From NCBI RefSeq assembly GCF_002931555.1, contig NZ_PSTZ01000006.1, forward strand, positions 62,001 through 126,000: 64,000 nucleotides of DNA, read 5' to 3'. Under the pieces are notes generated by a model. The model searched no databases and was not told where the DNA came from. It saw only the letters and a program-made list of their open reading frames with translations. Each line of letters starts with the position of its first letter. Position 1 is the stretch's first letter. The stretch comes from Pseudoclavibacter sp. RFBB5 (GTDB taxonomy: Bacteria; Actinomycetota; Actinomycetes; Actinomycetales; Microbacteriaceae). Shown piece after piece: positions 18,005 to 25,163 of the stretch. The position numbers and the translations under genes were made by a program.

Positions 18005-18424
18005 ATGAGAGCCACTTCAGCGAGTCTGGCGGGGGCGGCGCTGCTCCTGGCGCTGACCGGCTGTTCGAACGCGGCCCCGACGCCGACGCATCCCGATCTG
18101 TGGGTGGCAGCTGAATCGAGCGGCTTCAGCGGACTCGCCATCGTTGCCGGTAACCTGACACGCAACGCGGACGGATGCTTCGGGTTGTCGATCTCCTTCG
18201 GACAGCCCGAGGCGCCGGAGTTCATCACGACCCAGTTCCCGAAGGGCACCGAAGTGCTCGAGGACGAGGCCGGCGTCAGGCTGCCGAACGGGGAGGTCGT
18301 GCTGCTGGGCGAGTTCATTGACGGGGGTGGCGGCTACAGCTCGGGAGACTCTCCGGAGGGCTACGAGAACTTCCCCGCCAGCTGCCCAGCGGAGGACGTC
18401 GCCTTCCTCAGTCTTTACGAGTAG
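18005..18424 (+). CDS. Small lipoprotein of unknown function
   Basis: A 139-residue secreted lipoprotein. The N-terminus MRATSASLAGAALLLALTGC has a hydrophobic core and an LTGC lipobox, so the mature protein should begin at Cys20 and be anchored to the outer face of the membrane. The mature part contains two further Cys residues (in DGCFGLS and PASCPAED) that could form a disulfide. It has no recognisable domain. The start ATG at 18005 is close to the lipobox, as expected. Confidence 0.78.
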   Translation: MRATSASLAGAALLLALTGCSNAAPTPTHPDLWVAAESSGFSGLAIVAGNLTRNADGCFGLSISFGQPEAPEFITTQFPKGTEVLEDEAGVRLPNGEVVLLGEFIDGGGGYSSGDSPEGYENFPASCPAEDVAFLSLYE

Positions 18425-18450
18425 ATAGCCAGCGAGGAGCGGCCTGCACG

Positions 18451-18798
18451 CTACGCCCAGCCGAGCTCGTGGAGCTGCGCGTCGTCGATGCCGTAGAAGT
18501 GCGCGATCTCGTGCACGAGCGTCGTGTGCACCTCATCGCGCAGCGTGGCCTCGTCATCGCAGATCGACAGCAGCGGTTCGCGGAACAGCACGATTCGGTC
18601 CGGCAGCTCGCCGAAGCCGTACTGGCCGCGGTCCGTGAGAGCGAATCCCTCATAGACGCCGAGGAGGTCGAGGGAGCCGTCCTCTGGCCGGTCCTCGACG
18701 ACGAAGATCACGTTGTCGAGGCCGCCCACCATCTCATCGGGCAGCTCATCGAGCTCGTCGACGACCAGGGCCTCGAAGTCCTCGCGCGACATCTCCAT
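18451..18798 (-). CDS. Zincin-like metallopeptidase family protein (DUF1025 type)
   Basis: A 115-residue protein with the conserved VHEIAHFYGIDD motif near the C-terminus (HExxH followed by a downstream acidic ligand), characteristic of the small minimal metallopeptidases of Pfam family PF06262. The N-terminal half (FEALVVDELDELPDEMV and VIFVVEDRP) also matches. The first two His and the Glu would bind zinc and catalyse; substrates are not known for the family. It is convergent with the lipoprotein gene by 27 bases, and on the same strand as the deaminase upstream. Confidence 0.88.
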   Translation of the reverse strand: MEMSREDFEALVVDELDELPDEMVGGLDNVIFVVEDRPEDGSLDLLGVYEGFALTDRGQYGFGELPDRIVLFREPLLSICDDEATLRDEVHTTLVHEIAHFYGIDDAQLHELGWA

Positions 18799-18843
18799 CC
18801 GCCCATTGTGGCTCAGGGGTGCTGGATGGGCACCGACTGACGG

Positions 18844-19284
18844 CTAGACCTGCTGCGCGGCGTGGTCGTAGGCGAGTGGCAGGAGCTCGCGCGCGGTGAC
18901 GCTGATCAACCCGCCCGGTGAGGGCAGGATGACGCGGATGTCGGGGTAGTGGTCGGCGAGAACCTGCCGATCGCGTCCACAGGGGCTCATGACGCCTCGC
19001 CCATGGTTCGCGACTGCAGCGATGTGCGTGAGCTCGCGGGCGCCGGCGGCTCGGGCCGCGCCGAGAGCAACGAGCTCAGCGCACGGACCGCCCGTGAAGT
19101 GATGCAGGTTGACGCCGACGTGGATCGTTCCGTCCGCCGAGCGGACCGCTGCCCCCACGGTATGGATGCCGTCCTCGTCCGGACCAGCATCGGTGGCCGC
19201 GTCGATCGTCGAACGTGCCGCTTCGACGACGGCCAGCTCGACCTCGGAGACGGGCAGGCTTGACGCCGGAACGAAGGTGCTCAT
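18844..19284 (-). CDS. Cytidine deaminase-like protein with altered zinc site
   Basis: A 146-residue protein of the cytidine deaminase fold. The PCAELVALG motif (Cys68, Glu70) supplies the first zinc ligand and catalytic Glu, in the CAE form rather than HAE. The second motif reads SPCGRDRQV: Cys102 is present, but the position of the usual second cysteine (PCxxC) is Asp105. I believe such PCGRDRQ versions exist in other actinobacteria, so it may be a family trait and not a dead enzyme, but I cannot check. A role in nucleoside salvage is likely. The start ATG at 19284 is 60 bases from the divergent methyltransferase gene. Confidence 0.82.
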   Translation of the reverse strand: MSTFVPASSLPVSEVELAVVEAARSTIDAATDAGPDEDGIHTVGAAVRSADGTIHVGVNLHHFTGGPCAELVALGAARAAGARELTHIAAVANHGRGVMSPCGRDRQVLADHYPDIRVILPSPGGLISVTARELLPLAYDHAAQQV

Positions 19285-19343
19285 GACCGAAGCCTACGAG
19301 GCCAGCCGCGGGACGGGGCTCGCGCACTCGGTAGCCTGGCCAC

Positions 19344-20114
19344 GTGAACGGCTCTCCGGATGCACAGGTGCAGGCCTGGCGCGATGCGCACGCCAATGCG
19401 CAGATGATCGGCTGGGATTTCGCCGCGTTGGACGGGCGCCTGACGGCCGACGATCCGCCCTGGGACTTCGACGCCGAGTGCCGGGCCGCTATGACGACAG
19501 CGACGAGCATGGCTGATCTCGGCACGGGCGGCGGCGAGCGGCTCATCGCACTCATCCGCTCCTTGCCCATCCACGCATCCCCGCTGCAGATCGCAGCGAC
19601 GGAGGGGTGGGAGCCGAACGTCGCCGTGGCGCGAGAGAACCTCGCGCCTTTCGGTGTCGACGTGCATGCGCACGACATCGAGTCTGGGGAGCCGCTGCCG
19701 TTCGCCGACTCCTCCCTCGACGTGATCGTGGCCCGTCATGAGGAGTTCGATGCGAGCGAGGTCGCCAGGGTGCTGGTTTTCGGCGGGCGGTTCCTGACGC
19801 AGCAGGTCGATGGCCGGGACGCGCACGAGCTCCGAGCATGGTTCGGTGGCGAACCCCAGTACGAGCACGTGACGCTCGCCAACGCGGTCTCGGCCCTGCG
19901 GGCGGAGGGGTTTCGCATCGGTGTCGCCGAGGAGTGGGCTGGGCAGATGACGTTCGCGGATGCGCTGTCGCTCGTCGAGTACCTCGCTCTGGTCCCCTGG
20001 GATGTCCCGGGGTTCAGCGTCGACAGCAACGTCGAGCAGCTCCGACGGCTCGACGCGGCGCAGCCGATCACTGTGACGCAGCGTCGCTTTCGGCTCACCG
20101 CAGTTCGCGACTGA
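19344..20114 (+). CDS. Class I SAM-dependent methyltransferase, unknown substrate
   Basis: A 256-residue Rossmann-fold methyltransferase. Motif I MADLGTGGGERL lies at about residues 55-66, the acidic loop AATEGWEPNV follows, and the post-motif HDIESGEPLPFADSSLDVIVARHEEF matches motifs II-III of small-molecule methyltransferases. The start is GTG at 19344. The C-terminal half has no specificity-defining features I can read. The divergent neighbour is a cytidine deaminase-like gene, and trpF follows 50 bases downstream on the same strand. Confidence 0.87.
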   Translation: MNGSPDAQVQAWRDAHANAQMIGWDFAALDGRLTADDPPWDFDAECRAAMTTATSMADLGTGGGERLIALIRSLPIHASPLQIAATEGWEPNVAVARENLAPFGVDVHAHDIESGEPLPFADSSLDVIVARHEEFDASEVARVLVFGGRFLTQQVDGRDAHELRAWFGGEPQYEHVTLANAVSALRAEGFRIGVAEEWAGQMTFADALSLVEYLALVPWDVPGFSVDSNVEQLRRLDAAQPITVTQRRFRLTAVRD

Positions 20115-20164
20115 CAGTCGGGTGCGTGGCCCGGCCCGCTGACCCGAACGCCTAGGATTCTCGC

Positions 20165-20770
20165 GTGTACGTCAAAGTGTGTGGCCTGGATTCTGTCGAG
20201 TCGGCGGCGGTCGCCGTCGAGAGCGGTGCCGACGCGATCGGCATCGTGATGAGCCGCACGAGCCCCAGGCGGCGTACCCCCGACGAAGCGTCCGAGATCT
20301 TCGCGTCTGTGCCCGCGAGTGTCGACCGTGTGCTCGTGGTCCACGACATGCCGTCCACGGACGCCGCCGAGATCGCGGCCACCGTCGGCGCGAACGTGCT
20401 GCAGCTCCACGGTTCCTACACGGGCGAGGAAGTACGCGCGGCCGGCGCGATCTTCCCGCGCACCTGGAGGGCCACCTCCCTCGCCGACGACCCTGAGCTG
20501 CGCGTCGGTGCATTCGGCGAGGAGCTCCTGCTGCTGGACGCGCCGAAACCGGGATCCGGCGAGCGATGGGACCTCTCGGAACTCGTCCGCCGTCGCCCAG
20601 ACGGGCGCTGGCTGCTCGCGGGAGGCCTGCACCCGGGCAACGTCGCCGAGGCCATCCGCGAAGCGAGCCCATGGGGCGTCGACGTCTCGAGCGGCGTCGA
20701 GTCAGCGCCGGGCGTCAAGGATCATGCGCGCATCCGAGACTTCGTCGCCGCCGCGAAGCGCGCTGGCTGA
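20165..20770 (+). CDS. trpF: Phosphoribosylanthranilate isomerase
   Basis: Third step of tryptophan synthesis: Amadori rearrangement of phosphoribosylanthranilate. The 201-residue protein has YVKVCGLDS with the catalytic Cys, the NVLQLHGSY strand, LLLLDAPKPGSG carrying the catalytic Asp, LAGGLHPGNVAEAI and GVDVSSGVESAPGVKD, the phosphate-binding end of the barrel. The start is GTG at 20165. It stands apart from other trp genes here, which is common in actinobacteria, where trpF is often unlinked. A sequence-related HisA/PriA cannot be excluded formally, but the short length and VCGL start favour TrpF. Confidence 0.92.
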   Translation: MYVKVCGLDSVESAAVAVESGADAIGIVMSRTSPRRRTPDEASEIFASVPASVDRVLVVHDMPSTDAAEIAATVGANVLQLHGSYTGEEVRAAGAIFPRTWRATSLADDPELRVGAFGEELLLLDAPKPGSGERWDLSELVRRRPDGRWLLAGGLHPGNVAEAIREASPWGVDVSSGVESAPGVKDHARIRDFVAAAKRAG

Positions 20771-20835
20771 CGAGTCGCGGACCGGCTCCACGCTGTCCGA
20801 GGTGCTGGGACGAGGACGCGTCCCGGTCCAGCTCG

Positions 20836-20917
20836 CCTGGCCAACTTGCGTGATGAAGGCGCCGCTGGGTGGCGCATCCGGCCCGCAGCCCCCGTCTGAG
20901 CACTGAAGTTGGTCAGG
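20836..20917. repeat. Inverted-repeat element, copy B (degenerate)
   Basis: Left arm 20836-20852 (CCTGGCCAACTTGCGTG) and right arm 20901-20917 (CACTGAAGTTGGTCAGG) pair with three mismatches around about 48 bases. The right arm is nearly the same as that of the element at 6539-6624. It overlaps the stop codon of the LysR-type gene and lies in the convergent gap after trpF. A smaller stem (GCGCC/GGCGC) can form inside. Confidence 0.65.
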
Positions 20918-21839
20918 ACCGCGGTGACTCAGCCTCCGCGAACGTGGCCTCGAGGTCTTCCCCGGCCGAGGTCAGGTGGTCGAGCACGGTGCGTACAGCG
21001 AATCGGGCGTGGCGGTCCGGGCGTGCCAACGCGACGATGCTGCGCACCGAGCGAACGCCATCGAGCGGTCGCAGCACGACGCCGGGCCGCGGTCGAGTCG
21101 TGAACCGGGGGAGGAGCGCGAGCCCCGAGCCCGCGGCGACGAGCGCCTCGACGAGGCGGTTGTCGCGCAGCCGCTGCACACGTTCGAGGTTCGTGCTCGT
21201 CCCATTCTCGACGGCGATCAGGATGCTGTCGAACGGGTAGCCGACGGGCACGCCCACCCACGTCGTGCCGACGAGGTCGTCGGGCGCGAGTCGCTGCTGG
21301 GAGGCGAGCGGATGCGTCGAGGGCAGTGCCACGTCGATCGGCTCGCGGGCCAGAACGCGCGTGTGCAGGTGCTCTGCTCCTCTCGGTACGTCACCGGTGA
21401 GGCTGTGTCCGATGACGATGTCGGCGTCGAGGGTCCTGGCGGCGTACTCGGACTCGGCGAGGTCGAAGTCGTCGAGTTCGAGGTCGATGGCCGACCCTGC
21501 CGTTCGGCGCAGGAGGCCGGGGAAGAGGGCCTCGCTGGCGCTGGGCAGTGCGCCGATCGACACGGTGCCGCTCGGCTCGCCGAGACTCGCCTCGAGCCGT
21601 GCCTGCACTTCGGCGAGCGCTCGGCCGACCTCGTCCGCGCCGTCGGCCAGGATCTGCCCGGCAGTCGTGAGCCGCAGGCCGCGGGAGAACGGTTCGACGA
21701 GGCGCGCGCCGAACTCCCGCTCGGCGGTCTTCAGCTGCTGCGAGAGGGCGGAAGGCGTGCGGTGCGTGGCCTCCGCGACTGCGGCGAGGGTGCCGCGCAT
21801 CGACAGCTCCCTGAGCAGCTCGAGGTGCCTGAACTCCAT
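20913..21839 (-). CDS. LysR-family transcriptional regulator
   Basis: A 308-residue LTTR. The N-terminal winged helix reads MEFRHLELLRELSMRGTLAAVAEATHRTPSALSQQLKTAEREFGARL, with the usual recognition helix, and a coiled linker follows to the substrate-binding domain (SIGALPSASEALFPGLL onward). It is divergent from an EamA transporter gene with only 45 bases between, the usual arrangement in which the regulator controls its neighbour and responds to the transported or related compound. A candidate palindrome AGCAC-N2-GTGCT lies in the gap. The stop codon overlaps a repeat element. Confidence 0.92.
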   Translation of the reverse strand: MEFRHLELLRELSMRGTLAAVAEATHRTPSALSQQLKTAEREFGARLVEPFSRGLRLTTAGQILADGADEVGRALAEVQARLEASLGEPSGTVSIGALPSASEALFPGLLRRTAGSAIDLELDDFDLAESEYAARTLDADIVIGHSLTGDVPRGAEHLHTRVLAREPIDVALPSTHPLASQQRLAPDDLVGTTWVGVPVGYPFDSILIAVENGTSTNLERVQRLRDNRLVEALVAAGSGLALLPRFTTRPRPGVVLRPLDGVRSVRSIVALARPDRHARFAVRTVLDHLTSAGEDLEATFAEAESPRS

Positions 21840-21870
21840 GAAGGGAGCCTACAGGGACACGTCACGCATC

Positions 21871-21882
21871 AGCACTGGTGCT
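21871..21882. promoter_or_regulatory. Candidate LysR operator between lysR-type gene and eamA
   Basis: AGCAC-TG-GTGCT, a 12-bp dyad in the 45-bp divergent gap, two bases before the EamA start codon. Its size and symmetry fit an LTTR half-site pair, but no experimental motif is known for this regulator. Confidence 0.35.
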
Positions 21883-21884
21883 TC

Positions 21885-22877
21885 ATGGTGGATGCGCCCG
21901 ACACTGATCTCGTGCCTCCCCGTCATGTCGCCCTCGCCTGCCTCGTCGCGGTTCTCTGGGGCGTGAACTTCCTCGCCATCCACGCATCGCTCGAGCAGTT
22001 CCCGCCGTTCTTCCTCATCGCTCTGCGCTTCGGACTGCTCGCGATCCCGACGATCCTGTTCATCCCGCGCCCGAACGTGAAGCTGCGCTGGCTCATCGGC
22101 TACGGGCTCGGCTTCGGCACCCTGCAGTTCGTCGGCCTGTACCTGGGCATGGCCGCCGGCTTCCCGACCGGGCTCGCATCGCTCGTGCTGCAGATGTCGG
22201 CGCCATTCACGGTGCTGCTCGGCGCGATCTTCCTTCGGGAGAAGCTCACAACCCGTCGCGTGGTCGGCATCGCGCTCGCGGTGGCAGGCCTCCTCCTGGT
22301 GGGCGTGGCACGCGGCGGCTCCGGCAGCTGGTGGCCGTTCCTGCTCGTCGTCATCGGGGCGTTCGGCTGGGCGATCGGCAACATCTCTAGCCGCCTGGCC
22401 GAGCCGCCGAAGCCGCTGCACCTGACGATGTGGATGGCCGTGGTGCCGCCCATCCCGATGCTTGCCGTCTCACTGCTCGTCGAGGGGCCCGAGCAGATCT
22501 GGGCGTCGCTCGCGACGGCCTGGACCGTCGCCGCCGTCCCCGCCTGGGTCGGCCTCGTCTACACGATCGTGCTTGGCACGGTGCTCGGATCCGGCATCTG
22601 GGTGTGGCTCATGAAACGCCACCCGGCCGGCGTCGTCGCGCCGTTCTCGATGCTCGTGCCGGTCGTCGGCATCTCCACGGCGTGGCTGGTGCTGGGGGAG
22701 CGCCCCGGCCCGCTGGAGCTCGTCGGCGGCGCGGTTGTGCTGTTCGGAGTGCTGTGGGCGAGCAGGATGCCCGCCGCGGCGCTCGTGCCTGCCCCGGTAC
22801 CGAGCGCGCCTGACGCGCCGCTCGCTGAGCCGCCCATCCCGGACTCACCCAGACTCGAGGCCCCCGCGCCTCGCTAG
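21885..22877 (+). CDS. EamA/RhaT-family (DMT superfamily) exporter
   Basis: A 330-residue membrane protein of the drug/metabolite transporter superfamily with about ten hydrophobic helices in two EamA repeats: PPRHVALACLVAVLWGVNFLAI starts the first, and WWPFLLVVIGAFGWAIGNISSRL starts the second. The exporter likely handles amino acids or related metabolites, but the substrate is unknown. The last 40 residues are Pro/Ala-rich and probably disordered. ATG at 21885 was chosen; the frame is open far upstream through the antisense of the LysR gene without meaning. Probably controlled by the divergent LysR regulator. Confidence 0.9.
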   Translation: MVDAPDTDLVPPRHVALACLVAVLWGVNFLAIHASLEQFPPFFLIALRFGLLAIPTILFIPRPNVKLRWLIGYGLGFGTLQFVGLYLGMAAGFPTGLASLVLQMSAPFTVLLGAIFLREKLTTRRVVGIALAVAGLLLVGVARGGSGSWWPFLLVVIGAFGWAIGNISSRLAEPPKPLHLTMWMAVVPPIPMLAVSLLVEGPEQIWASLATAWTVAAVPAWVGLVYTIVLGTVLGSGIWVWLMKRHPAGVVAPFSMLVPVVGISTAWLVLGERPGPLELVGGAVVLFGVLWASRMPAAALVPAPVPSAPDAPLAEPPIPDSPRLEAPAPR

Positions 22878-22975
22878 AAGCACACGGGGAATGCAAGTTC
22901 CAGGCACTGGGAACCGGCATCTCCCGTGTGAATGCGGCCGGACGCTCTCTGGAGGGGACGTGCGGCCCAACGACG

Positions 22976-23006
22976 AAGGCCCCGAGTCCTCAGGACTCGG
23001 GGCCTT
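22976..23006. terminator. Hairpin terminator shared by tRNA-His and eamA
   Basis: Perfect 14-bp stem AAGGCCCCGAGTCC / GGACTCGGGGCCTT with a TCA loop. It lies five bases beyond the 3' end of tRNA-His on the minus strand and about 100 bases after the eamA stop on the plus strand. Confidence 0.8.
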
Positions 23007-23011
23007 CAACA

Positions 23012-23087
23012 TGGGGTGAGTAACGGGGCTTGAACCCGCGGCCTCCTAGACCACAACCAGGCGCTCTACCAGCTGAGCTATACCCAC
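23012..23087 (-). tRNA. tRNA-His (anticodon GTG)
   Basis: Read on the minus strand: acceptor GTGGGTA pairs with TACTCAC (one G-U), D-arm GCTC/GAGC, anticodon loop TTGTGGT with GTG, T-loop TTCAAGC, discriminator C as required for tRNA-His, and an encoded CCA. The base before position 1 would give the G-1 added to tRNA-His. The orn stop codon lies 50 bases away. Confidence 0.96.
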
Positions 23088-23136
23088 CATGTCTGCCGCC
23101 TGCGTGCTCTCGCTCGCCTGCGACTACGAGAGTCTA

Positions 23137-23766
23137 TTACAGATTTTGGGCGAAGTCGTTCACCACTTCGGCTGCGACCTCTCGGAGCTCCTCGCTGGTG
23201 GGTCCGGGCTCGGGCACGAGCACTGCCTTGCGGTAGTACTTGAGCTCGCGGATCGATTCGAGGATGTCGGCCTTCGCGCGGTGGCCGCCGTCCTTGTCGG
23301 GGGAGTGGAAGTAGACGCGGGGGAACCAGCGACGTGACAGCTCCTTGAGCGTGGACACGTCGACGTTGCGGTAGTGCAGGTGCTGGTCGACCTCTGGCAT
23401 GTACTTCGCGAGGAACATGCGGTCGGTGCCGATCGTGTTGCCAGCGAGCGGTGCCGTGCGGGGCACGGGCACGTGCTTCTTCAGGTACGTGAGGAGCTCA
23501 GCGGTGGCCGCCTCGAGTGTGGCGCCGTTCGGGATCTCCTCGATGAGGCCGGACGTCGTGTGCATCTGCGTCACGAACTCGCCCATGTTGGCCATCGCGG
23601 CCTCGCTCGCCGAGATGACGATCTCGAAGCCCTCGTCGAGGATGTTCAGATCGCTGTCGGTCACGAAGGCGGCGACCTCGACCAGCTCGTCGATCGACGG
23701 GTCGAGGCCAGTCATCTCGCAGTCGATCCAGACGAGACGCTCCTGAGCAATAGCCATGAGGGACAT
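23137..23766 (-). CDS. orn: Oligoribonuclease (DEDDh 3'-5' exoribonuclease)
   Basis: Degrades di- to short oligoribonucleotides at the end of RNA decay, including pGpG, and is usually essential. The 209-residue protein carries the exonuclease motifs: LVWIDCEMTGLDP (Asp15, Glu17), the DVSTLKELSRRW region with ExoII Asp, and GGHRAKADILESI with the His and Asp of ExoIII. Length is slightly above E. coli Orn. The start could be ATG 23766 (MSLMAIAQ) or 23757 (MAIAQ); neither has a strong ribosome site, and GGGAA precedes the first. Divergent from tRNA-Arg. Confidence 0.94.
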   Translation of the reverse strand: MSLMAIAQERLVWIDCEMTGLDPSIDELVEVAAFVTDSDLNILDEGFEIVISASEAAMANMGEFVTQMHTTSGLIEEIPNGATLEAATAELLTYLKKHVPVPRTAPLAGNTIGTDRMFLAKYMPEVDQHLHYRNVDVSTLKELSRRWFPRVYFHSPDKDGGHRAKADILESIRELKYYRKAVLVPEPGPTSEELREVAAEVVNDFAQNL

Positions 23767-23835
23767 CGTAGTGATTCCCGGGGCCCGTGGCGGCCAGTGG
23801 AGCGTTGCGTGGCCCGCTATGCTGGCTGGGATCGC

Positions 23836-23908
23836 GCCCCAGTAGCTCAGTGGATAGAGCAACGGCCTTCTAATCCGTCGGTCGCAGGTTCGAATCCTGC
23901 CTGGGGCA
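23836..23908 (+). tRNA. tRNA-Arg (anticodon TCT)
   Basis: Acceptor GCCCCAG pairs with CTGGGGC, D-arm GCTC/GAGC, anticodon stem ACGGC/TCCGT (one mismatch-free reading with G-U) around loop CTTCTAA with TCT, T-arm GCAGG TTCGAAT CCTGC, discriminator A. CCA is not encoded. It reads AGA and AGG, codons rare in such a GC-rich genome. I see no duplicated 3' end nearby that would mark an integration site. Confidence 0.97.
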
Positions 23909-23962
23909 CTCTTCTTCGCAGCGCCTCGGCCACCGCCGCCCCCCGATTCCGGAGGCTTCCAC

Positions 23963-25120
23963 GTGATCGTCACCCACCCCACGCCCCAGTTCGTCCGCGG
24001 AGCCGCAGAGTTCGAGCAGACCAACAGGGGAGTGCGGCCGCACCGGCTCCCCGCACACGTTCGTGCGCAGTTCCCGGACCCGCAGCTGCTGCTGGTCGAG
24101 AGCCAGCCTTCCGGCGTCCGCGTGGTGTCCGATACAACCGCCGAGCGGGTTGAGCTGGAGCTGCTGCCGACCAGGTCCGTCTACACGGGCATCGACCGGC
24201 CGCGGGGGCGCGTCGATGTCTTCGTCGACGGCGAGAAGTTCGCGAGCGACGAGCTGACCGGCGGTGATGCCGTCGAGGTCGATCTGCAGACGGGCGCGAC
24301 GTCGCTCCGCGAGGGGCCATCGCACACGACGACCATCGAGGGTCTTGCACCTGGCGAGACCAAGCGCGTGGAGTTCTGGCTGCCTCACAACGAGTCGGTC
24401 GAGCTGATCGAGCTCCGGTCGGACGCGCCTCTCGAGCCCGTGACCGTGTCCGATCGTGTGTGGCTGCACCATGGCAGCTCGATCAGTCACGGCTCGAACG
24501 CAACTTCGCCCAGCGATATCTGGCCTGCAGTCGCCGCGCGTCGTGGCGGGGTTGAACTCGTGAACCTCGGGCTCGGCGGCAGCGCGATGGTCGACCCCTT
24601 TCTCGCCCGTGTCATGCGCGATACTCGAGCGGACCTGATCAGCGTGAAGCTCGGCATCAACGTCGTGAACGCCGACGCGATGCGCGTGCGGGCGTTCGTG
24701 CCGGCCGTCAACGGCTTCCTCGACACGATCCGGGACGGGCACCCCGAGACGCCGATCGTGCTCATCTCGCCCATCTTCTGCGGCATCCACGAGCACACGG
24801 CCGGGCCCGGCGCGTTCGATCCCGCATCATTCGCGACCGGCAAGGTCAAGTTCATCGCGACGGGGACGCCGGGAGACGAGTCGCAGGGGCGGCTCACGCT
24901 CGGCGTCATTCGGCGCGAGCTCGCGGCCCTGGCGGAGCGTCGCGCATCCGACCCGAATCTCTTCTTCCTCGATGGCACCGAGCTCTACGGCGAGGCGGAT
25001 GCGCGGCGACTGCCGCTGCCGGACGACCTGCACCCGGGTCCCGAAGCGCACCAGCTCATGGGCGACCGCTTTGCCGACTACGCGTTCGGCCCCAACGGTC
25101 CGTTCAGCGCTCGTTCCTGA
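23963..25120 (+). CDS. SGNH/GDSL-family hydrolase
   Basis: A 385-residue protein with an N-terminal beta-rich region (about residues 1-160) followed by an SGNH hydrolase domain. Catalytic blocks are visible: HHGSSISHGS (nucleophile Ser), NLGLGGSA (Gly), VKLGINV (Asn) and LPDDLHPGPEAH (Asp and His). No signal peptide, so it acts in the cytoplasm, perhaps as a carbohydrate or other ester deacetylase (inference). The start is GTG at 23963, supported by GGAGG seven bases upstream. The unknown cysteine-motif gene follows after 43 bases. Confidence 0.9.
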   Translation: MIVTHPTPQFVRGAAEFEQTNRGVRPHRLPAHVRAQFPDPQLLLVESQPSGVRVVSDTTAERVELELLPTRSVYTGIDRPRGRVDVFVDGEKFASDELTGGDAVEVDLQTGATSLREGPSHTTTIEGLAPGETKRVEFWLPHNESVELIELRSDAPLEPVTVSDRVWLHHGSSISHGSNATSPSDIWPAVAARRGGVELVNLGLGGSAMVDPFLARVMRDTRADLISVKLGINVVNADAMRVRAFVPAVNGFLDTIRDGHPETPIVLISPIFCGIHEHTAGPGAFDPASFATGKVKFIATGTPGDESQGRLTLGVIRRELAALAERRASDPNLFFLDGTELYGEADARRLPLPDDLHPGPEAHQLMGDRFADYAFGPNGPFSARS

Positions 25121-25163
25121 ACCGCCCCGGCCAGGCGTCGAGTCGGGCCTGCGACGATGGAGC

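Noticed and set aside
22878-22975. Extra small ORF after eamA (frames of about 90 codons)
   Set aside because: Contained within other reading frames of eamA or the tRNA-His region, with no ribosome site.
23836-23962. tRNA-Arg as an integration site
   Set aside because: No repeated 3' tRNA segment or integrase gene is seen nearby, and downstream genes look chromosomal.
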